Of a DNA stretch of 64,000 bases, positions 58,292 through 64,000 are shown piece by piece. Source of the DNA: Nibribacter koreensis (GTDB taxonomy: Bacteria; Bacteroidota; Bacteroidia; Cytophagales; Hymenobacteraceae); NCBI RefSeq assembly GCF_039541795.1, contig NZ_BAABGX010000002.1, forward strand, positions 930,001 to 994,000, in the 5' to 3' direction. A model generated the notes under the pieces. The model saw nothing but the letters and a program-made list of their open reading frames with translations. It was not told the origin of the DNA and did not search any database. Numbering within the stretch: position 1 is the stretch's first letter; each line of letters begins with the position of its first letter. A program made the position numbers and the translations under genes.

Positions 58292-59680
58292 ATGAAAAGA
58301 ACAAAAGTAAAAGCATTGCTCCAATCTGCGGAGAGAGGCCACGACGTTTTACTCAAAGGCTGGGTGCGCACCAAGCGCGGTAACAAGTACGTGACGTTTA
58401 TTGCCGTCAATGACGGTTCTACCATTCATAATATACAGGTGGTGGCAGACATGAATCTGTTCACAGATGAGTCTCTGCGCGACGTGACCACCGGCGCCAG
58501 CGTGTCTGTAGTAGGAACCTTGGTAGAAAGCCAGGGCAAAGGCCAGACCGTAGAGATACAAGCCCGCACCATTGAGGTGATTGGCCTGGCAGACCCAGAA
58601 ACCTATCCTTTGCAGAAGAAAGGCCACTCTCTGGAGTTTCTTCGGGAGATTGCCCACCTGCGCCCCCGCACCAACACGTTTGGCGCGGTCTTGCGCATAC
58701 GGCACGCCATGGCCTTTGCCATTCACCGCTACTTTAACCACAACGGGTTCTTTTATATTCATACCCCGGTCATCACGGCCTCAGACGCCGAGGGTGCCGG
58801 TGAGATGTTCCGGGTCACCACCCTGGACCCTATCAACCCGCCTCGTACCGAGGACGGCCAGGTAGATTTCTCGCAGGACTTCTTCGGTAAGTCTACCAAC
58901 CTGACTGTATCGGGCCAGCTGGAGGGCGAAGTTTGTGCCATGGCGCTTTCTGAGATTTACACCTTCGGGCCTACGTTTAGAGCCGAAAACTCCAACACCA
59001 GCCGTCACCTAGCCGAGTTCTGGATGGTGGAGCCAGAGATGGCCTTCTATGAACTAGAAGACAACATGGACCTGGCCGAGGACTTCTTGCGTTACCTGGT
59101 ACGCTACGCCCTGGACCATTGCCTGGATGACTTGCAGTTCCTGAACGACCTATATGACAAGGAACTCCTGAGCCGCCTCAACTTTGTGGTGGAGCATGAC
59201 TTCCAACGCCTGACCTACTCTGAGGCCGTGGCTATTTTGCGTGATGCCAAGCAGAAGTTTGAGTACAAAGTAGAATGGGGCACCGACCTGCAGAGCGAGC
59301 ATGAGCGCTATCTGGTAGAGAAGCACTTTAAGAAGCCGGTTATCCTGACCAACTACCCTAAAGAGGTGAAGTCCTTCTACATGAAGCTCAACGATGACAA
59401 CAAGACCGTGCGCGCCATGGACGTGTTGTTCCCGGGCATTGGCGAAATCATTGGCGGTTCTCAGCGCGAGGAGAACTATGACAAGCTGGTGGCCCGCATG
59501 CAGGAGCTCAACATCCCGGAGAAAGAAATGTGGTGGTACTTAGATACCCGCCGTTTTGGCTCTGTGCCGCACAGCGGATTTGGCCTGGGCTTTGAGCGTC
59601 TATTGCTGTTTGTAACCGGTATGGGCAACATCAGAGACGTGATTCCTTTCCCACGCTTCCCTAAGAGCGCCGAGTTTTAA
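58292..59680 (+). CDS. asnS: Asparaginyl-tRNA synthetase
   Basis: 462 residues from ATG 58292, usual length. N-terminal OB-fold anticodon domain (about 15-110), class IIb catalytic domain with motif 2 around TFRAENSNTSRHLAEFWMVEPE and motif 3 GFGLGFERLLLFVTG. It charges tRNA-Asn. The frame upstream to 58253 falls in the repeat and is not chosen. It is divergent from rpoN. Confidence 0.97.
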   Translation: MKRTKVKALLQSAERGHDVLLKGWVRTKRGNKYVTFIAVNDGSTIHNIQVVADMNLFTDESLRDVTTGASVSVVGTLVESQGKGQTVEIQARTIEVIGLADPETYPLQKKGHSLEFLREIAHLRPRTNTFGAVLRIRHAMAFAIHRYFNHNGFFYIHTPVITASDAEGAGEMFRVTTLDPINPPRTEDGQVDFSQDFFGKSTNLTVSGQLEGEVCAMALSEIYTFGPTFRAENSNTSRHLAEFWMVEPEMAFYELEDNMDLAEDFLRYLVRYALDHCLDDLQFLNDLYDKELLSRLNFVVEHDFQRLTYSEAVAILRDAKQKFEYKVEWGTDLQSEHERYLVEKHFKKPVILTNYPKEVKSFYMKLNDDNKTVRAMDVLFPGIGEIIGGSQREENYDKLVARMQELNIPEKEMWWYLDTRRFGSVPHSGFGLGFERLLLFVTGMGNIRDVIPFPRFPKSAEF

Positions 59681-59708
59681 TTGGTTCAGCCACACCAATG
59701 AAGTATAA

Positions 59709-59748
59709 AGGAAGTCCCTACTCTCAATCATAAGAGTAGGGACTTCCT
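59709..59748 (+). terminator. Perfect 16-bp terminator after asnS
   Basis: AGGAAGTCCCTACTCT / AGAGTAGGGACTTCCT with an 8-nt loop, followed by TGTTTTAGG of the adjoining palindrome. Confidence 0.9.
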
Positions 59749-59785
59749 GTTTTAGGCCTCTTTCCTAGAAAATAGGCCAAAAACG
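59748..59785. repeat. 38-bp palindromic element, copy 31
   Basis: TGTTTTAGGCCTCTTTCC and GAAAATAGGCCAAAAACG. It shares one base with the terminator stem. Confidence 0.9.
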
Positions 59786-59896
59786 GATTTATACTTGAGG
59801 CTTAGAAGCATAACAAATTTATTAAAGCCGCACCTTGGTGAAACTTTCTTGATTCCTTTCTACTTTTAGCAAAATAACACAAAACCCATTATTACT

Positions 59897-60340
59897 ATGT
59901 TGAAGAAGTACGCAACCTCTCTGCTGTTGGTGTTGGCCCTTTTTGTGGGCAGTGCGCAGGCTCAGTCTTCACAAGACAAGGAGAAAGAAAAGAAAGAGCT
60001 GGCCAAGCAAAAGGCCGCTGAGAAGAAAGCCGAAGGCCTAGCCAAGGCCCAGGCCGCCAAGGAAAAAGAGAAAGCCAAGGCCGCCGCTATTAAAGAAAAG
60101 GAGGCCGCTAAGAAGGCCGCTGACAAAGAGAAAGCCGCTGCGGCTAAAGCCAAAGAGCAACAGAAGAAAGAAGCCGCTAAGCAAAAAGCGTTAGCCGCCA
60201 AAGAAAAGGAAAAAGCCAAAGCCGCTGAAGCCAAGCAAAAGGCTGCTGCCAAAAAATTAGCCGCCAAGGAGAAAGCCGCCGCTGCCAAAGAAAAGGAAGC
60301 CGCTAAAAAAGCCGCCGCCAGAGAAAAGAAGAAAGCGTAA
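59897..60340 (+). CDS. Exported Lys/Ala/Glu-rich coiled-coil protein
   Basis: 147 residues. Signal peptide MLKKYATSLLLVLALFVGSA, then about 125 residues made almost only of Ala, Lys, Glu and Gln in heptad-like AKEKEKAKAA and KEKEAAKKAA units, with no aromatic residue and no Cys in the mature part. Predicted to be one long, highly basic helix or coiled coil outside the cytoplasm. It resembles histone H1-like or TolA-like linkers only in composition. Low complexity makes homology unsafe. Confidence 0.7.
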   Translation: MLKKYATSLLLVLALFVGSAQAQSSQDKEKEKKELAKQKAAEKKAEGLAKAQAAKEKEKAKAAAIKEKEAAKKAADKEKAAAAKAKEQQKKEAAKQKALAAKEKEKAKAAEAKQKAAAKKLAAKEKAAAAKEKEAAKKAAAREKKKA

Positions 60341-60365
60341 CCGCATTCCACTTACTATAACCATG

Positions 60366-60391
60366 AAGAGCCCGCCGGTAAGCGGGCTCTT
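60366..60391 (+). terminator. Terminator after the Lys/Ala-rich gene
   Basis: AAGAGCCCGC / GCGGGCTCTT (10 bp) with a 6-nt loop, U-tract TTCGTTTTT partly from the palindrome. Confidence 0.9.
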
Positions 60392-60392
60392 T

Positions 60393-60430
60393 CGTTTTTG
60401 GGCTGTTTTACCGGAAAGAGGCCAAAAACG
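60393..60430. repeat. 38-bp palindromic element, copy 32
   Basis: CGTTTTTGGGCTGTTTTA and GGAAAGAGGCCAAAAACG, 1 nt after the terminator stem. Confidence 0.92.
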
Positions 60431-60452
60431 GAGAATCTGTTCAATCCCATGA

Positions 60453-60503
60453 AACGTTCATCATGGCCTCTTGACAGTTCATCTACCTCTCTCTACAGTT
60501 CAT
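60453..60503 (+). promoter_or_regulatory. Three phased LytTR-type binding sites
   Basis: AACGTTCAT (60453-60461), ACAGTTCAT (60474-60482) and ACAGTTCAT (60495-60503) all match the LytTR consensus [TA][AC][CA]GTTN[AG][TG]. They are separated by 12 bp twice, so they repeat every 21 bp on the same DNA face. They sit 34-84 nt before the presumed -7 box of the TonB-TPR-LytS operon, a typical activator position. Confidence 0.75.
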
Positions 60504-60536
60504 CCCCTTTTAATTTCATAGCCTTGGCGGGCGGTG

Positions 60537-60544
60537 CACCTTTG
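60537..60544 (+). promoter_or_regulatory. -7-like box CACCTTTG
   Basis: One mismatch to TAnnTTTG, 24 nt before the TonB receptor ATG. Confidence 0.45.
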
Positions 60545-60567
60545 CTCAGAACCTAACCGCAACCGCT

Positions 60568-62727
60568 ATGAAAACCGCTACGCTCCTTCTCTCCTTCTTC
60601 CTGCTCCTAACCGGCCACCAGTTATTTGCCCAGAGCCTGGTGAAAGGCCAGGTAAAAGACACCGACGGTCAGCCCATCATTGGCGCCAATGTCATGCTGA
60701 AGGGCGCGTATGACGGAGCTTCTACAGACGCGGCTGGTTCTTTCTCCTTTAAGACCAAAAGCACCGGGGCGCAGGTACTGGTTGTGAGTTACCTGGGCTT
60801 TGGCACTTTGGAGAAGTCTATTAACCTGGACCAGCCGCTGGCACCCTTGCACATAATTTTAAAGCCAGATTACCGCCAGTTGCAGGCGGTGCAGATTTCG
60901 GCGGGGGCGTTTGAGGCCAGTGATGAGAAGCGCGCGGCCTTGCTTACCTCTAGAGACATTGTCACCACCGCCGGCGCCGCTGCCGACATCATGGGCGCCA
61001 TCAACGCCTTGCCCGGCACCCAGAAAGTGGGCGAAGAAGGAAAGCTCTTCGTACGCGGCGGCGACAGCTATGAAACCAAGACGTTTATTGACGGCATGGT
61101 GGTGGCCAACCCGTATAGCGCCAGCGTGCCAGACGTGCCTGCCCGCGGCCGCTTCTCCCCGTTCTTGTTCAGTGGCATGGCCTTCAGTTCTGGCGGCTAC
61201 TCTGCTGAGTACGGACAGGCGCTTTCTTCTGCCCTGCTCTTGCAAAGCCAGGACCTTCCAGATGAATCCCAGACCGGTATCTCTTTGATGAGCGTGGGGG
61301 CCAGCCTCTCCCGCACCAAGCGCTGGGAAAATACGTCTTTGGCCGTGTCTGGAGAATACACCAATCTGCAACCGTACATGAGCCTGGTGCCCCAGCGCCA
61401 AGACTGGATCAAGATGCCTGAGACCAAAGCCGGAAGCGTGGTCTTCCGGCAGAAAACGTCCGCCACGGGCATGTTCAAGCTGTACGGCACCTACGCCAGC
61501 AGTGAGTTGGGCCTTTATCAGGAGAATATCAATCAACCAGAATCGCCTACCCAGGTCAACCTGTATAACCAAAATCTGTTCCTGAACAGTACCTATGAAG
61601 AAGTGTTTCAGGAGAAGTGGACCTTGCAAACCGGCACTACCTATACCTACACCACCCAAGACATAACAGCGGGCACCACAGACGTGAACACCGGTACGCA
61701 TACCTGGAACGGAAAAGCGGTCATGATACGAGACTTGGGGCACGCCGTGACCTTGCGCACCGGCCTGGAGACCCAGCTGAGCCACTATGACCAGACCTTC
61801 CAGCAGAACCCGAAAGCAGACACACGCCATGGTTTGGTGAATGAACAAAACCTAGCGGGCTTCGCTGAGGCAGACGTGTACCTAGGGAGCAAACTGGTGG
61901 CCAGACCGGGCTTACGCTGGGAGTGTTCTCAGTTCTTGGGCCAAAACGCTTTGTCACCTAGAATGGCGCTGGCTTATCAGGCTGGCAAGGACGGGCAGGT
62001 TTCCTTCGCCTATGGTCACTTTTACCAGACGCCAGAGCAGGATTACCTCAAGTACCAACAGCCGCTCACCTTTGAGAAGGCCGTGCATTACATCTTAAAC
62101 TACCAGCGCACCTTTGGCAAGCGCACGCTTAGAGTAGAAGGCTACCACAAGCAATACCAGCACCTCATCCGGTACGATGCTCCAGAGTTGCTGAATGCCA
62201 CCCAAATCAATAACAGCGGACACGGCTATGCAAGAGGCGTAGAATTCTTCTTCCGGGACCAGGAAACCATCAAGAAAGGCGACTACTGGATTTCTTATTC
62301 GTTCCTGGACAGCAAGCGCCTGTACAAAGGGTATCCAACCTTGGCCCGTCCGTCCTTTGCTTCTACCCACAATGTGAACCTAGTGTACAAGCAGATGATA
62401 GACCCCATCAAAACCTACGTGAGCACCACGTTCAGCTACACCAGCGGCCGGCCGTTCCATAATCCCAACCAGGAAGGCTTTATGCAGGGACGCACCAGAA
62501 ACTACCTTGACCTGAGCCTGAGTGCCAGCTACCTCACCACCTTCAAGGGACATAATGTAGTGCTACACGGCGCCTGCAACAATATTTTGGGCTTCAACAA
62601 TGTATTTGGCTACCGCTACGCGACTACTCCCGGCCAGGATGGTCAGTTTGCCGCCCAAGCCATTGAGCCTGGCGCCAAGCGCTTCGCGGTAATAGCCCTG
62701 CTCATTTCTATTAATGACGCCAAGTAA
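60568..62727 (+). CDS. TonB-dependent receptor, first gene of the LytS-linked operon
   Basis: 719 residues. Signal peptide (about 1-22), carboxypeptidase-regulatory-like domain (about 25-105, GQVKDTDGQPIIGANVMLKG), plug (about 110-235) and a barrel. It is shorter than many receptors. It is followed by a TPR-like protein and a LytS-type kinase in the same direction, so it may import, or sense through, the ligand that the kinase pathway responds to (inference). LytTR-type sites lie upstream. Confidence 0.88.
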   Translation: MKTATLLLSFFLLLTGHQLFAQSLVKGQVKDTDGQPIIGANVMLKGAYDGASTDAAGSFSFKTKSTGAQVLVVSYLGFGTLEKSINLDQPLAPLHIILKPDYRQLQAVQISAGAFEASDEKRAALLTSRDIVTTAGAAADIMGAINALPGTQKVGEEGKLFVRGGDSYETKTFIDGMVVANPYSASVPDVPARGRFSPFLFSGMAFSSGGYSAEYGQALSSALLLQSQDLPDESQTGISLMSVGASLSRTKRWENTSLAVSGEYTNLQPYMSLVPQRQDWIKMPETKAGSVVFRQKTSATGMFKLYGTYASSELGLYQENINQPESPTQVNLYNQNLFLNSTYEEVFQEKWTLQTGTTYTYTTQDITAGTTDVNTGTHTWNGKAVMIRDLGHAVTLRTGLETQLSHYDQTFQQNPKADTRHGLVNEQNLAGFAEADVYLGSKLVARPGLRWECSQFLGQNALSPRMALAYQAGKDGQVSFAYGHFYQTPEQDYLKYQQPLTFEKAVHYILNYQRTFGKRTLRVEGYHKQYQHLIRYDAPELLNATQINNSGHGYARGVEFFFRDQETIKKGDYWISYSFLDSKRLYKGYPTLARPSFASTHNVNLVYKQMIDPIKTYVSTTFSYTSGRPFHNPNQEGFMQGRTRNYLDLSLSASYLTTFKGHNVVLHGACNNILGFNNVFGYRYATTPGQDGQFAAQAIEPGAKRFAVIALLISINDAK

Positions 62728-62790
62728 TGTGCTAATTTTTCAATGTGCTGATGTGCTAACGATCAGCACATTAACAATCAACAATTAACC

Positions 62791-62828
62791 TGTTTTTGGG
62801 CTGTTTCCCAGAAATCAGGCAAAAAACG
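62791..62828. repeat. 38-bp palindromic element, copy 33
   Basis: TGTTTTTGGGCTGTTTCC and AGAAATCAGGCAAAAAACG. It lies inside a presumed operon, between the receptor and TPR genes, flanked by GTGCTAATGTGCTGA and CAATTGACAATCAACAATT quasi-repeats. Confidence 0.88.
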
Positions 62829-62902
62829 ACCTCATATAATTGACCAACCAGCAGCAATTGACAATCAACAATTAAAAAACCAACAACTTAAAAATTACTG
62901 CC

Positions 62903-63535
62903 ATGAAAAAACTACTCTTACTTCCGGTATTCTTCATCACCTTCTTAGTACAGGCTCAGGGAAACTACCAGGCCGCATTAGGTGAGGCGCTCACTGAGTT
63001 GAAAGCGGCCAAAACTCCAGAAGAAACCCAGGACGCCGCCAACAAGATCAGCCGCATCTCGGCCGCCGAACCAAAGGCTTGGCTACCGGCCTACTACGCC
63101 ACTTATGCGCACATTGCGTTGAGCTTTCAATTGAAAGAAGACGCCCAACGCGATGCCGTCCTGGACAAAGCCCAATCCTCCCTGGACAAAGCCTTGACTC
63201 TGGAGCCGAAGGAGTCTGAACTACACGTGCTACAAGGCTACTTGCACCAGGCCAGACTGGCTGTCTCGCCTATGAGCCGGGGCATGAAGTACTCTGGCCT
63301 TACGGTGGCGTCTTTAGAGAAAGCCAAAGCCCTGAACCCCGAGAATCCCAGAACTTACTTCTTACTAGGCCAGCACTACTTTAACATGCCCAAAATGGTA
63401 GGAGGCGGCAAAGACGTAGCCAAGCCTCTATTGACCACCGCCGTTGAGAAATACGCGGTTGCCCCACCTGCCAACAGCCTGTCGCCCAGTTGGGGCATGA
63501 ACGGTGCCAAGAGCCTGCTGGCCAAATGCGAATAA
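62903..63535 (+). CDS. Exported TPR-like protein
   Basis: 210 residues. Signal peptide (about 1-18), then a helical solenoid: YQAALGEALTELKAA, AWLPAYYATYAHIALSFQL, AQSSLDKALTLEPKESELHVLQGYL and SLEKAKALNPENPRTYFLLGQHYFNMP have TPR-type spacing (A/G at position 8, P near the turn). It probably binds a partner in the periplasm. Middle gene of the operon. Confidence 0.8.
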   Translation: MKKLLLLPVFFITFLVQAQGNYQAALGEALTELKAAKTPEETQDAANKISRISAAEPKAWLPAYYATYAHIALSFQLKEDAQRDAVLDKAQSSLDKALTLEPKESELHVLQGYLHQARLAVSPMSRGMKYSGLTVASLEKAKALNPENPRTYFLLGQHYFNMPKMVGGGKDVAKPLLTTAVEKYAVAPPANSLSPSWGMNGAKSLLAKCE

Positions 63536-63539
63536 CCCA

Positions 63540-63577
63540 GATTCCTGCGCCCTGGCACGTGCCAAGGCGCAGGAATC
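63540..63577. repeat. 38-bp near-perfect palindrome before the LytS gene
   Basis: Half-site GATTCCTGCGCCCTGGCAC joins directly to GTGCCAAGGCGCAGGAATC, with a single mismatch pair. The sequence is unrelated to the CGTTTTT family although the length is the same. It starts 5 nt after the TPR stop; no strong U-tract follows. Confidence 0.85.
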
Positions 63578-63601
63578 CCTAAAAATCTTTAACTTTCTGC
63601 C

Positions 63602-64000
63602 ATGGCCAACTTTGCTATCCCAGACCTGCGCGTAAAATCTGTCTTGAAGTGGGTGGCCATTTTCTCTGGGCTGGCCCTGCTCAACATGGCGTTGAACTGC
63701 GCTTCCTGTTTTTCTAAAAGCGGCTGGATCTTAATAAACTTCACCTACAGTTTTCTGCTGTTCGCCTCCCTTTGGCTGGGCAACGGCTTCTTAGGACACC
63801 TTCTCAACCGGGTAGTCTCCTGGGTTGAAAATCCAGGAAAGCGGTTCTTGATTACCATTGTCACCACCACCCTCTTTTCGGCGGTAGCCATTCTGCTGAT
63901 CAACTGGGTGTATGTAATTTTCTTAAACGGCCTCTCTACAGAAGTTTTTCTCTCTACCAGGTTTAGGTGGACCATGGTCACACAGCTACTGGTCACGTTC
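63602..64000 (+). CDS. LytS-type sensor histidine kinase, N-terminal part
   Basis: 133 codons to the window edge. The visible part is a membrane domain with about four helices (about 16-33, 43-63, 79-103 and 120 on). The link LNRVVSWVENPGKRFLITI is characteristic of Bacteroidota LytS/YehU-type kinases, whose His_kinase and HATPase domains would follow beyond the edge. It would signal to a LytTR regulator probably encoded next. Last gene of the operon in this window. Confidence 0.7.
   Translation, partial: MANFAIPDLRVKSVLKWVAIFSGLALLNMALNCASCFSKSGWILINFTYSFLLFASLWLGNGFLGHLLNRVVSWVENPGKRFLITIVTTTLFSAVAILLINWVYVIFLNGLSTEVFLSTRFRWTMVTQLLVTF

Noticed and set aside
683..62828. The 38-bp palindrome as an intrinsic terminator by itself
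   Set aside because: Its RNA starts with U5 and ends with A5, the reverse of the A-stem-U order; termination needs an added hairpin or flanking U-tract.
683..62828. The palindromes as a CRISPR array
   Set aside because: Copies are kilobases apart and not separated by regular spacers; no cas genes.

Overview
The window looks like a chromosomal segment of a Bacteroidota bacterium, most likely Cytophagales/Hymenobacteraceae (Rufibacter- or Pontibacter-like; the genus is inference). Supporting signs are a gliding-motility/type IX secretion C-terminal domain, several TonB-linked outer-membrane proteins with carboxypeptidase-regulatory-like N-termini, many lipoproteins, a LytS-type kinase, and promoters matching the Bacteroidota -7 box TAnnTTTG. 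No rRNA, tRNA, CRISPR array, prophage or transposase gene was seen. Both edges cut genes.

Layout. 1-6 kb: partial lipoprotein, zinc phospholipase/nuclease-like protein, glyoxalase-fold protein, AT-rich membrane protein, ruvX-def operon, serine hydrolase. 6-20 kb: M16 peptidase, two large TonB-type outer-membrane proteins, PQQ-type sugar dehydrogenase, PAS/GAF histidine kinase, with two repeat-rich gaps of about 0.9 kb. 20-28 kb: YceI lipoprotein, alpha/beta hydrolase, DUF2188 protein, a tiny membrane ORF, ettA, DUF349 protein, beta-barrel protein, DUF2795 protein, orphan ABC ATPase. 28-38 kb: GyrI-like protein, ispD, a kinase/response-regulator pair, queA, MacB-type permease, LOG-family protein, a lipoprotein gene broken by an in-frame stop, PepSY protein. 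38-51 kb: large T9SS-sorted adhesin-like protein, D-threonine aldolase-like enzyme, uvrA, a repeat-rich 1-kb gap, and an operon of four paralogous DUF4142 lipoproteins. 51-64 kb: PaaG-like hydratase, M28 peptidase, small membrane proteins, rpoN, asnS, a Lys/Ala-rich secreted protein, and a TonB receptor-TPR-LytS kinase operon.

The dominant unexplained signal is a 38-bp, two-fold symmetric palindrome (half-site CGTTTTTGGCCTGTTTTC followed by its reverse complement). I located 33 copies, about one per 2 kb, all between genes and almost all exactly 38 bp. Several begin within 0-9 nt of a stop codon. About 15 are joined to intrinsic terminators: the element either supplies the U-tract or has one arm remodelled into a strand of the terminator stem. 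No RAYT/Y1 transposase that might mobilise it is in the window.

A second clear regulatory signal is three perfect matches to the LytTR-regulator direct repeat, at exact 21-bp spacing, upstream of the TonB-TPR-LytS operon. This suggests the operon is controlled by the regulator that its own kinase would serve. Other intergenic structures are catalogued individually: a 190-bp dispersed repeat, hairpin families, quasi-tandem spacers, and an inverted duplication of the rpoN 3' end.
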